The translations under genes and the position numbers were made by a program. From the NCBI GenBank assembly GCA_020634885.1, contig JACKAW010000003.1, forward strand, positions 62,001 through 126,000: DNA of 64,000 nucleotides, given 5' to 3'. The notes under the pieces were generated by a model that ran no database searches, was not told where the DNA came from, and saw only the letters and a list, made by a program, of their open reading frames with translations. Shown here piece by piece: positions 7,861 to 14,715 of the stretch (position 1 is the stretch's first letter; the number at the start of each line of letters is the position of its first letter). This DNA comes from Anaerolineales bacterium. GTDB taxonomy: Bacteria > Chloroflexota > Anaerolineae > Anaerolineales > Villigracilaceae.

Positions 7861-9002
7861 CGAACGGAACGGAAAAATGGCGTGTAAAACACCAACAGAT
7901 CATTAGTTATGAAGTTGTAAATTCGTACAACTTGTTTCACCCGCAAAACCCATCATTATTATCCGCTGGAAAAGGAAATGGGGCTCGCAGGTTCGTAGTT
8001 GTAGATCATTATGTCTACGAGAAATATTCCGAAAAAATACGGGAATATTTTCATTTCAATGAAGTCGAAGCGAAGATCATCCCCTTTCGCGGCGGCGAAG
8101 ACAACAAAACGGTCGAAAGTTATCTATCCATTGTAAGAGAATTGGATGCCTTCCCGATCCACCGCAGGGATGAACCCATCCTCGCCATCGGAGGCGGCGT
8201 GCTAACAGACACCATTGGGTTTGTCGCCAGCACCTACCGGCGCGGCGTACCGCACATCAAAATTCCCACCACTCTGATGGGATACATAGATGCATCCATC
8301 GGCATTAAAACCGGAATCAATTTTGACGAGTACAAAAACCGCCTCGGTTCCTTCTCTCCGCCCAAAATGGTGCTTTTAGATCGTTCCCTGCTTGGCACAC
8401 TTCCCAGGCGGCACATCTTGAACGGCGTTTGCGAGATCATCAAATTAGCCATTATCAAGGATCTTCAACTATTTCAAATGCTGGAAGCAGACGGCGCGTA
8501 CAGCGTAGACACCTTTTTCCAAGATGAACGCGGCGGCGCAATTCTAGACCGCGCGATCACAGGCATGTTGGAAGAATTGGAACCAAATCTCTTTGAAGAA
8601 GAACTGGCACGCAAAGTGGATTTTGGACACACCTTTAGTTACGGCTTGGAAACCCATCATGAAGCCCACCTGCTTCACGGTGAAGCCGTCTTGCTGGATA
8701 TCGTGCTCTCCGTCCTAATCGCCAAAAACCGCAATTTGATCTCCAATGAAGAGACCGGCAGAATTTTCCAGTTACTCGCCTCACTGGGAATCGTATTGAA
8801 CACCTCTGTATTAGACCCGCAAACCCTCTGGGAATCGTTGGAAGAACGCACATACCATCGCAACCGGCAACAGCGCGTGCCGCTGCCAAACGGGCTTGGC
8901 GAATGTGTATTCGTCAACGATATTTGCAGGGACGAAGTTGAACTTTCACTAAAAAATTTAGAAGATTGGATAACAGTAAAACATGACCACAACATTAAAT
9001 AA
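7857..9002 (+). CDS. Sugar phosphate cyclase of the sedoheptulose-7-phosphate cyclase type
   Basis: This enzyme belongs to the dehydroquinate-synthase-like superfamily. NAD-dependent members turn phosphorylated sugars into carbocycles. GGGV (112-115) is the nucleotide motif, and metal ligands fit E193 (CEIIK), H258 (FGHTFSYGLE) and H274 (LHGEAV). Several segments look like EEVS/DDGS (C7-cyclitol synthases) rather than AroB: YRRGVPHIKIPTTL, GIKTGINFDEYKNRLG, DRSLLGTLPRRHILNG and the MLEELEPNLFEE stretch. The likely substrate is therefore sedoheptulose 7-phosphate and the product a C7 cyclitol such as a valiolone. EboD of ebo clusters is the other candidate. At 381 aa it has the normal length. 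It overlaps both neighbours (4 bp and 20 bp), indicating strict co-translation. Confidence 0.8.
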   Translation: MTNGTEKWRVKHQQIISYEVVNSYNLFHPQNPSLLSAGKGNGARRFVVVDHYVYEKYSEKIREYFHFNEVEAKIIPFRGGEDNKTVESYLSIVRELDAFPIHRRDEPILAIGGGVLTDTIGFVASTYRRGVPHIKIPTTLMGYIDASIGIKTGINFDEYKNRLGSFSPPKMVLLDRSLLGTLPRRHILNGVCEIIKLAIIKDLQLFQMLEADGAYSVDTFFQDERGGAILDRAITGMLEELEPNLFEEELARKVDFGHTFSYGLETHHEAHLLHGEAVLLDIVLSVLIAKNRNLISNEETGRIFQLLASLGIVLNTSVLDPQTLWESLEERTYHRNRQQRVPLPNGLGECVFVNDICRDEVELSLKNLEDWITVKHDHNIK

Positions 9003-9696
9003 CGTCGATAACAAAGAGATCGAAAAGTTCGATCAGGTTGCCCAAATTTGGTGGGACCTGAAAGGCGAAATGGGAACCCTCCACGTCATCAACCCGTTGC
9101 GCACAAACTTCATTATGGAAAAACTGACCACCCCAAACCCCAAAATTTTGGATGTTGGCTGCGGCGGCGGTATTCTCTCTGAAGCCCTTGCCCGACAAGG
9201 CGCCACAGTAACCGGAACAGACCTCTCGGAACTCTCGCTTCAGGCAGCCAACCATCACGCAAAAAAAGAAGGGCTTGAAATCGAGTACCTCTATGAACGC
9301 GTGGAAGACCTCGCCGAAAAACGAGCAGGCACCTACGACGCCGTCACCTGTATGGAAATGCTCGAGCATGTACCCGAACCGGAAAAGATCATCGCCGCTT
9401 GCGTAAAAGCCGTAAAGCCGGGCGGACACGTCTTCTTCTCCACCATCAACCGCACCCCCAAAGCCCTTCTATTCGCCATTATTGGCGGTGAATACATCCT
9501 GCGCCTGTTGCCGCGCGGCACACACACCTACAGCAAACTGATCCGTCCTGTGGAATTAAAGAACTGGTCAAAGAACAACGGGCTTGAATTTTCAAGGATC
9601 GCAAGCCTGATCTACAACCCCTTCAACGGCACTTTCAAAGTTGCACATGGAACCGAAGATGTAAATTACATGGCACACTTCATCAAGAACAAATAG
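8983..9696 (+). CDS. ubiG: UbiG-type SAM-dependent O-methyltransferase
   Basis: UbiG O-methylates polyprenylated catechols in ubiquinone synthesis. This 237-aa protein follows E. coli UbiG almost from end to end: FDQVAQIWWDLKGE, INPLR, the SAM motif LDVGCGGGIL (56-65), TCMEMLEHVP (about 118-127), VKPGGHVFFSTINR, EYILRLLPRGTH and the closing VNYM. The start lies inside the preceding gene (20-bp overlap) and the prenyltransferase begins 21 bp after its stop. Members of the suspected host phylum normally use menaquinone, so a full UbiG in a cyclitol operon suggests methylation of a prenylated ring made locally, or acquisition by transfer. The true acceptor is unknown. Confidence 0.82.
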   Translation: MTTTLNNVDNKEIEKFDQVAQIWWDLKGEMGTLHVINPLRTNFIMEKLTTPNPKILDVGCGGGILSEALARQGATVTGTDLSELSLQAANHHAKKEGLEIEYLYERVEDLAEKRAGTYDAVTCMEMLEHVPEPEKIIAACVKAVKPGGHVFFSTINRTPKALLFAIIGGEYILRLLPRGTHTYSKLIRPVELKNWSKNNGLEFSRIASLIYNPFNGTFKVAHGTEDVNYMAHFIKNK

Positions 9697-9717
9697 CACG
9701 CGTGGAGGATTGAATTC

Positions 9718-10623
9718 ATGAAAAAGTTTTTCGCTCTTTCCAGAACATCACACGGCATCCTGGATATTGCCAACCCGGGTTTCATTGCCTTGCTGTGGCT
9801 GGGCGCCTTCCCAAGCTGGCAGATTATTCTTATTTCGATCTTTACCGCCTTCGCCGGGTACACTGCAATTTACGCCCTCAACGACCTTGTCGGCATCATC
9901 GTAGATAAGGAAAAATTCAGCGGCGGCATCAATGCCGGTTACTCTGTCGAAGCCTCCGACATGCGCTACCCACTCGCTCAAAATATTTTGAGCTACAGCA
10001 GCGGCTGGCTTTGGTTTGCCGGATGGTTTGCCGTTGCACTTGTTGGCGCCTACTACCTCAACCCTGCCATTGTCTTCATCCTCATTGCAGCCGCCATTCT
10101 GGAAGTCATCTACTGCCTGCTGCTCAAAGTCACTTACCTGCGAACCCTCGTCAGCGGGCTGGTCAAATCCAGCGGTCCCATCGCCGCCATCTTCGTTGTA
10201 GACAGCGCCCCAGCGCCTGCCCTTGTATTACTCATCCTCGCCTGGGTATTCTTCTGGGAGATCGGCGGGCAAAACATCCCTGCAGATTGGAACGACACAG
10301 TTGAAGACAAACGCGTCAACGCCAAAACCATCCCGATCCATTTTGGAACGCAAAAAGCAGGGTTGATGGTTGTAGCGACATTGGGAATCACCGTCGTCGT
10401 CAGCATGTTCCTCCCCAACGCCTCTCCCCTGACTTTGGGTTGGCCCTACCTTCTGGCAAGCTCCATCGCTGGTTTCTTTCTCCTTCTAAAACCCGGGTAT
10501 CAACTTTCACAATCTCATGAAGGGCGTAACGCGGCAGCCTTATTCGATAAAGCCAGTTATTACCCATTGGCTCAATTAACGATCATCACTGTTTTTGTGC
10601 TTGCCTCACAATTCTTAGGATAA
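9718..10623 (+). CDS. UbiA-family prenyltransferase
   Basis: UbiA enzymes transfer a polyprenyl chain onto an aromatic or cyclic acceptor within the membrane. The 301-aa protein has about eight hydrophobic helices. The first Asp-rich motif is NDLVGIIVD (N55, D56, D63), with Gly where the middle Asp usually stands. The second is DWNDTVED (D190, D193, D197), followed by the usual TIPIHFG. The missing Asp suggests a divergent acceptor or subgroup, EboC being a plausible relative. A GGAGG-like site precedes the ATG. It sits 21 bp after the UbiG-type methyltransferase and follows a C7-cyclitol-type synthase, so prenylation of a cyclitol-derived ring is the natural reading; this is inference. Confidence 0.85.
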   Translation: MKKFFALSRTSHGILDIANPGFIALLWLGAFPSWQIILISIFTAFAGYTAIYALNDLVGIIVDKEKFSGGINAGYSVEASDMRYPLAQNILSYSSGWLWFAGWFAVALVGAYYLNPAIVFILIAAAILEVIYCLLLKVTYLRTLVSGLVKSSGPIAAIFVVDSAPAPALVLLILAWVFFWEIGGQNIPADWNDTVEDKRVNAKTIPIHFGTQKAGLMVVATLGITVVVSMFLPNASPLTLGWPYLLASSIAGFFLLLKPGYQLSQSHEGRNAAALFDKASYYPLAQLTIITVFVLASQFLG

Positions 10624-10668
10624 GAACAATACCAGGGCAAAACCGCCACCGTCACCTACTCACATCTC

Positions 10669-11955
10669 ATGATAAAACACACGCCTCTCTGGTGGGAAAC
10701 CGCCCCACAACCCAAGTCTTACACGGGTAACCCGCTTCCAACCCAAACAGACGTTGTTGTAGTCGGCGGTGGTTTCACAGGGACATCTGCCGCTTTGCAA
10801 TTGGCAAAGAAGGGCGCAAATGTAACCCTGCTCGAAGCGAAGACCATTGGGTACGAAGCCAGCTCCCGCAACGGCGGACAGGCGTTGTCCTGTCTGCATT
10901 ACACATTGACCGAGATCGTGGAACAACATGGCAAAACCCTGGCAGGAGAAATGTTCCTTGCCGCAGTAGAAGCCGCAAATACTGTTGAACGGATCGTCAA
11001 AGAAGAAAACGTTGAATGTGACTACACCCGCTGCGGAAGTGTGGAAGCCGCCTCAAAACCTGCCCACTTTGAACGCTTCAAACGCGAACAGGAATTACTG
11101 AAAGAAGTGGCAAATTTCGATGTGCAGATAATCCCTAAAAGTGAACAGCGCAGCGAACTTGGCACAGATGCCTACCACGGTGTGATGGTCAACCCACGCG
11201 GCGGCTCGGTGCAACCGGCAAAATTTGTGCGCGGCATGGCAGAGGCGGCAGTCCGCGCGGGGGCACACATCCACGAAGGGGTGCGGGTACAAAACATCGA
11301 GCGGGTACAAGGCTCAATGGACGGAATCAAATTCAAAGTCCATACAGAGGCGGGAGTGATCGAGGCGAAGGATGTGATCGTTGCCGCAAACGCCTGGGTG
11401 GGGAAACTCATCCCGCAATTCCGCTTGAAAGTCTTTCCGGGCGAAAGCTATGTGATCGCCACTGAACCGTTGAATGATGAACTCGCACAGACGTTAATCC
11501 CTCACAATCGTGTGGCGTACGATACCCGCCATATTTTGGCGTACTACCGTCTCTCGCCAGAGAAGCGCATGACGTGGGGCGGCGAGTTAACACTGCGTGG
11601 GGTTAGTCCGCAAAGAAATATCAATGCGCTGCAAAAAGGCATGGTTAAAATTTTTCCCGAATTGGTGAATACCAAACTGGATTATTTCTGGAACGGTACG
11701 CTGGCGCTGACTCTCGATGAAACCGCACACGCCGGGCAGACATCGGACGGTATTTGGTATTCGATGGCGTATGTAGGGCACGGGGTTACGCTGGCAACTT
11801 ATCTTGGACAGCAAATGGCAAATGAAGTGTTGGGGTTATCAAGTAACAATCCTTTTGCAAATTTGAACATTCCATTCATTCCCCCATACCGTGAAAATGC
11901 CTGGTTTGTAAATGTGGGTAAACTCTGGTATCGGGTGTTGGATATGCTTGGATAG
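10669..11955 (+). CDS. FAD-dependent amine/amino-acid oxidoreductase (DAO family, PuuB-like)
   Basis: The N-terminal Rossmann motif VVGGGFTG (31-38) and the SSRNGGQ segment mark a D-amino-acid-oxidase-family flavoprotein, closest in pattern to gamma-glutamylputrescine oxidoreductase. Such enzymes oxidise secondary or primary amines, often polyamine derivatives. The C-terminal Gly-rich segment SMAYVGHGVTLATYLGQ completes the FAD site. At 428 aa it is full length. It starts 45 bp after the prenyltransferase with no terminator between and no clear ribosome site, so it may be read from the same message; whether it belongs to that pathway is open. Confidence 0.85.
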   Translation: MIKHTPLWWETAPQPKSYTGNPLPTQTDVVVVGGGFTGTSAALQLAKKGANVTLLEAKTIGYEASSRNGGQALSCLHYTLTEIVEQHGKTLAGEMFLAAVEAANTVERIVKEENVECDYTRCGSVEAASKPAHFERFKREQELLKEVANFDVQIIPKSEQRSELGTDAYHGVMVNPRGGSVQPAKFVRGMAEAAVRAGAHIHEGVRVQNIERVQGSMDGIKFKVHTEAGVIEAKDVIVAANAWVGKLIPQFRLKVFPGESYVIATEPLNDELAQTLIPHNRVAYDTRHILAYYRLSPEKRMTWGGELTLRGVSPQRNINALQKGMVKIFPELVNTKLDYFWNGTLALTLDETAHAGQTSDGIWYSMAYVGHGVTLATYLGQQMANEVLGLSSNNPFANLNIPFIPPYRENAWFVNVGKLWYRVLDMLG

Positions 11956-11969
11956 GCTGTATATTTTGG

Positions 11970-12875
11970 ATGTCTAAACTTACAAAACGTTTGTTTTTAT
12001 TTTTCTTGATATTGATCGTTGCCATAGGCTCTGCGGCTTTGATACTGAATGCAGATGTGCTCCTGCGATTAAAGAAGTCGTATGATGCAGGCACTTTAAC
12101 CGAGTTGAAAATTCGATTCGAGATCGCCGCTTACAACCTGAATGTCTGGGAACGGATCAAGCCCATTGATAAAAAGACCTCTCCTGCGGATGGCATGGTA
12201 CTGGTGTATGTCCCTGAAGGCGAATTTCAAATGGGCAAGCCCGGCAAGCCGGATTTCAATTCGCCGGATCATCCCGTTTATTTAAGTGCGTTTTGGATAG
12301 ACCAAGTTGAAGTATCGAATGGCATGTATCAAACTTGTGTACAGGCAGGTGGATGCACAGAGCCGGTCTTGAGCGAGAATATCTATTATGGGCAATGGGC
12401 GTATCGAAACCTGCCAGTGGTGTATGTAAATTGGTTTCAGGCGGTAGAGTATTGTGCTTGGGCGGGGCGGCGCCTCCCTACTGAAGCTGAATGGGAAAAA
12501 GCCGCAAAGGGAACAGATGATCTCACCTACCCTTGGGGCGATGAACCACCCACGCCTCGTTTGGCAAATTATGTTGGCTCATTGATCGGGGAGCCTGTTT
12601 CGGTGTATCGCTATCCAGCAGGCGCAAGCCCATACGGAGCATTGAATATGGCTGGCAATGTCCGTGAATGGGTGGCAGACTGGTTTAGCACAGAGTATTA
12701 CCTTGAGAAGGTGTACGATAACCCCACCGGACCTGAGGCTGGCATTGAACGATCCATGCGCAGCGGTGCGTACGATGCGGATGCAAATGAGATTTACACC
12801 GTTCAGCGTTATAAACACGAGCCGCAATCTGCCGGGGCAAGCCGTGGATTTCGGTGCGCACAGTCGGCGCCATAG
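11970..12875 (+). CDS. FGE-sulfatase-fold membrane-anchored protein, catalytic cysteines missing
   Basis: A single hydrophobic anchor at about residues 8-28 precedes a formylglycine-generating-enzyme fold (SUMF1/FGE-sulfatase, PF03781). Family marks are VPEGEFQMG, DQVEVSNGMY, PVVYVNWFQAVEYCAW, RLPTEAEWEKAA, YPWG, NMAGNVREWVADW and the terminal SRGFRCA. True FGEs carry a copper-binding cysteine pair shortly before the last Arg-rich strand. Here that stretch (VQRYKHEPQSAGASRG) has none, so formylglycine activity is unlikely and a binding or structural role is more probable. It is 301 aa and starts 14 bp after the FAD gene, the last gene before a strong terminator. Confidence 0.85.
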   Translation: MSKLTKRLFLFFLILIVAIGSAALILNADVLLRLKKSYDAGTLTELKIRFEIAAYNLNVWERIKPIDKKTSPADGMVLVYVPEGEFQMGKPGKPDFNSPDHPVYLSAFWIDQVEVSNGMYQTCVQAGGCTEPVLSENIYYGQWAYRNLPVVYVNWFQAVEYCAWAGRRLPTEAEWEKAAKGTDDLTYPWGDEPPTPRLANYVGSLIGEPVSVYRYPAGASPYGALNMAGNVREWVADWFSTEYYLEKVYDNPTGPEAGIERSMRSGAYDADANEIYTVQRYKHEPQSAGASRGFRCAQSAP

Positions 12876-12886
12876 TTTTTTTCTAA

Positions 12887-12928
12887 AAAGACCTCATGAT
12901 AAGCCTAGGCCTATCATGAGGTCTTTTT
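12887..12928. terminator. Intrinsic terminator ending the 6.1-12.9 kb operon
   Basis: A long hairpin with AAGACCTCATGAT and ATCATGAGGTCTT arms and a T-run on the plus strand directly after the FGE-fold gene. The A-run on the left also lets it end the tRNA transcripts coming from the right on the minus strand. Confidence 0.9.
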
Positions 12929-12936
12929 TTATTTTT

Positions 12937-13012
12937 TGGTGGGCCCGGCAAGATTCGAACTTGCGACCAAGCGATTATGAGTCGCCTGCGCTAACCGCTG
13001 CGCCACGAGCCC
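12937..13012 (-). tRNA. tRNA with CAT anticodon (Ile2-like or elongator Met)
   Basis: Read on the minus strand the cloverleaf is complete: GGGCTCG/CGGGCCC acceptor arms, anticodon loop CTCATAA, T-loop TTCGAAT, and an encoded CCA. The anticodon arm and variable region (GCGACTCATAATCGC, then TTGGTCGC) are the same as in E. coli tRNA-Ile2, whose C34 becomes lysidine. That makes an AUA-reading isoleucine tRNA at least as likely as elongator methionine. Sequence alone cannot settle this. Confidence 0.9.
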
Positions 13013-13026
13013 GTGATTAAAGTGTC

Positions 13027-13080
13027 CGGTGTCAAGCGCGAGAGTGTCATGTGACACTTGAGACCTGGCACTTGACACCG
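13027..13080. repeat. Nested inverted repeat between two tRNA genes
   Basis: Outer arms CGGTGTCAAG / CTTGACACCG (10 bp, perfect) enclose an inner perfect palindrome AGTGTCA-TG-TGACACT at 13043-13058. It fills nearly the entire spacer between the two minus-strand tRNA genes and could fold in the precursor transcript as a processing or stability element. It resembles the other intergenic inverted repeats of this window in design but not in sequence. Confidence 0.7.
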
Positions 13081-13088
13081 AACCGTTG

Positions 13089-13161
13089 AGCGGGAGATGG
13101 GATTCGAACCCACGAAATGTCAGCTTGGAAGGCTGATGCCTTACCACTTGGCGACTCCCGC
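13089..13161 (-). tRNA. tRNA-Gly (anticodon TCC)
   Basis: Minus-strand cloverleaf with GCGGGAG/CTCCCGC acceptor arms, anticodon loop CTTCCAA within CAGCC/GCTG-type arms, T-loop TTCGAAT and discriminator T as expected for glycine. CCA is not encoded. It reads GGA/GGG and is probably co-transcribed with the CAT tRNA downstream. Confidence 0.93.
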
Positions 13162-13253
13162 AAAGCGATGCGTATTTTACTTGCAGGATGAGATGCCGTC
13201 AAGCACTTGACCGGTTAGATACTATGCAGTAAAATACCGCTCGCTTAAACAAC

Positions 13254-13327
13254 GCTTCCGTAGCTCAGTGGATTAGAGCGCTTGCTTGCGGAGCAATAGG
13301 TCGCAGGTTCGAGTCCTGCCGGGAGCA
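13254..13327 (+). tRNA. tRNA-Arg (anticodon GCG, unusual)
   Basis: The 74-nt cloverleaf has GCTTCCG/CGGGAGC acceptor arms, GCTC/GAGC D-stem, GCAGG/CCTGC T-stem with TTCGAGT loop, and no encoded CCA. The anticodon stem CTTGC/GCAAT has one C-T mismatch at its outer pair, and the loop TTGCGGA gives anticodon GCG, which reads CGC/CGU arginine codons. Most bacteria use ACG modified to inosine here. Its 3' end is the seed of the tandem repeats that follow. Confidence 0.85.
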
Positions 13328-13573
13328 CAAAGACCATCTGAATAAGGTGGTCTTTTATTTTGGGTAGGTCGCACGCCCCATCGAGGGATGATCCGAGTCC
13401 TGCCGGGAGCACAAAGACCATCTGAATAAGGTGGTCTTTTATTTTGAGTAGGTCGCACGCCCCATCGAGGGATAATCCGAGTCCTGCCGGGAGCACAAAG
13501 ACCATCTGAATAAGGTGGTCTTTTATTTTGGGTAGGTCGCACGCCCCATCGAGGGATTATCCGAGTCTTGCTG
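13310..13573 (+). repeat. 84-bp tandem repeat (three units plus a stub) derived from the tRNA 3' end
   Basis: Units start at 13310, 13394 and 13478 and a truncated fourth at 13562; the period is exactly 84 bp. Each unit opens with the last 18-19 nt of the preceding tRNA-Arg gene (CGAGTCCTGCCGGGAGCAC), continues with a short hairpin terminator, and ends with TAGGTCGCA, which is also tRNA sequence (13297-13305), followed by 20 nt where the tRNA has GGTT. So each junction re-creates a broken tRNA 3' half. Units differ at only a few positions. No spacer diversity exists, so this is not CRISPR. Confidence 0.95.
13329..13355 (+). terminator. tRNA-Arg terminator (repeated downstream)
   Basis: AAAGACCA / TGGTCTTT hairpin followed by TTATTTT. 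The same hairpin recurs 84 and 168 bp further on as part of the tandem repeat, giving three terminators in series behind one tRNA. Confidence 0.8.
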
Positions 13574-13630
13574 ATAAAAAATTTGCATTTCTTCGAGGGG
13601 ACGCTTTATTGTTTATATAATGCCCATGGG

Positions 13631-13676
13631 CACAAATTGCGCGGTCCCCCCCTTTCTCAAAAAAGCGCAATTTGTG
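13631..13676. promoter_or_regulatory. 12-bp inverted repeat just upstream of surE
   Basis: Perfect arms CACAAATTGCGC and GCGCAATTTGTG are separated by a C-rich then A-rich spacer and end 12 nt before the surE -10 box. The position fits an operator or a terminator for upstream transcription; a C-run rather than a T-run inside argues against a simple terminator. Confidence 0.5.
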
Positions 13677-13687
13677 ACCGCGCTGGG

Positions 13688-13693
13688 TATAAT
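13688..13693 (+). promoter_or_regulatory. -10 box of surE (leaderless start)
   Basis: TATAAT lies 8 nt before the surE ATG, with no ribosome binding site between. The mRNA should start at or next to the start codon. Confidence 0.55.
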
Positions 13694-13701
13694 CCATCAC
13701 C

Positions 13702-14511
13702 ATGACAAAGAAAAAACCGCACATTCTCCTCACCAATGATGACGGCATCCGCTCGCCTGGTCTATGGGCAGCCGCCAGTGAACTCGCAAAGATCGGTTAT
13801 GTGACAGTCGCCGCGCCACGCCATCAATCTACAGGTATGGGGCGCAGCCTACCTTCCACCTCAGATGGGATTATCAAAAAAGAAAAGGTGCAGGTCAATG
13901 GTCAGGAATGGGATGTGTATGCCGTGGGCGGATCACCCGCACAGGCAGTTCTTCACGGCATTCTTGAGATCGTCCCCCACAAACCCGACCTGGTTGTATC
14001 TGGCATTAACTATGGAGAAAATGTTGGTCTGGGCATCACCATTTCTGGCACAGTTGGAGCAGCCATGGAAGCCGCCAACCTTGGCTTTCCTGCCTTAGCT
14101 GTTTCATTGGAAACGGAGCCTCACCATCATTTAAGTCACTCTGAAGAAGTCGATTTTTCAATAGCAGGATATTTCACCGGTTATTTTGCCAAGCTGGTGC
14201 TTGAGAAAAAAGAATTTGAAGGCGTTGACCTTTTAAAGGTGGAAGTGCCAAACCATGCCACACAACAAACAGAGTGGCAGATCGCAAGACTTTCACGCCA
14301 ACGGTATTACGACCCCATTCCCGCCAAACGTAACTCATGGGACGATCATGGTCCAATGGGATACGCCCGAGCAGATAACCTACCAAACGAACAAGATGAT
14401 ACAGATGCCTTCATAATGCGCTCAAAAAAGATGGTTGCCGTCACCCCGATCAACCTGGATATGACCGCCCGAGTGGATTTTTCGAAACTGGATAAACACC
14501 TGCGGGGTTAA
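13702..14511 (+). CDS. surE: 5'/3'-nucleotidase SurE
   Basis: SurE is a metal-dependent cytoplasmic phosphatase acting on nucleoside 5'- and 3'-monophosphates, linked to stationary-phase survival. The acidic metal motif is LLTNDDG (N12, D13, D14), supported by GSPAQAV, SGINYGENVG and the SGTVGAAMEA signature. At 269 aa it has the usual length, and the C-terminal tail AVTPINLDMTAR is typical. Its transcript appears leaderless. It stands alone, separated from panB by a 204-bp region with its own promoter-like sequence. Confidence 0.95.
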   Translation: MTKKKPHILLTNDDGIRSPGLWAAASELAKIGYVTVAAPRHQSTGMGRSLPSTSDGIIKKEKVQVNGQEWDVYAVGGSPAQAVLHGILEIVPHKPDLVVSGINYGENVGLGITISGTVGAAMEAANLGFPALAVSLETEPHHHLSHSEEVDFSIAGYFTGYFAKLVLEKKEFEGVDLLKVEVPNHATQQTEWQIARLSRQRYYDPIPAKRNSWDDHGPMGYARADNLPNEQDDTDAFIMRSKKMVAVTPINLDMTARVDFSKLDKHLRG

Positions 14512-14574
14512 TAATTTCTGATAGTTTTTGATATCAATTCTTATAAACCAATTACATAAAGCGTGTCATAATAT

Positions 14575-14705
14575 CTTAAACCGCGCGTATCCTCGTGAAC
14601 GCGACGGCACAATCTTAACCGCCCGACCGAAAGCATACACAATCAGGGGAGCAGTATGCCCTTGTTCACAACTGAATGAGGCGAAAATCGGACTCTACCT
14701 TTACC
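14575..14705 (+). promoter_or_regulatory. Structured panB leader, candidate pan RNA motif
   Basis: After a CATAAT box near 14565 the 5' region before panB is about 140 nt long, unusually long for this window. It can form a GCATAC/GTATGC stem (14633-14638 with 14654-14659) and a GCG/CGC stem near 14583-14603. A pan RNA motif has been described in leaders of pantothenate operons, including in Chloroflexi (established knowledge). I could not align this leader to that consensus, so the assignment is inference from position and foldability. Confidence 0.35.
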
Positions 14706-14715
14706 GGAGGGTACC

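Noticed and set aside
7857..9002. Annotation as aroB (3-dehydroquinate synthase)
   Set aside because: KTGINFDEYKNRLG, DRSLLGTLPRRHILNG and the EELEPNLFEE stretch fit sedoheptulose-7-phosphate cyclases better, and the neighbours are not shikimate genes. A phylogeny would settle it.
11970..12875. Functional formylglycine-generating enzyme
   Set aside because: The cysteine pair required for copper binding is absent and no sulfatase gene is nearby.
13245..13542. Two minus-strand reading frames of 86-89 codons with repeated peptides
   Set aside because: They are produced by the 84-bp tandem repeat (84 is divisible by three, so the frame stays open) and run through the tRNA; no ribosome site or family resemblance.
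13310..13573. CRISPR-like array
   Set aside because: Whole 84-bp units repeat head to tail with no variable spacers, and no cas gene is near.
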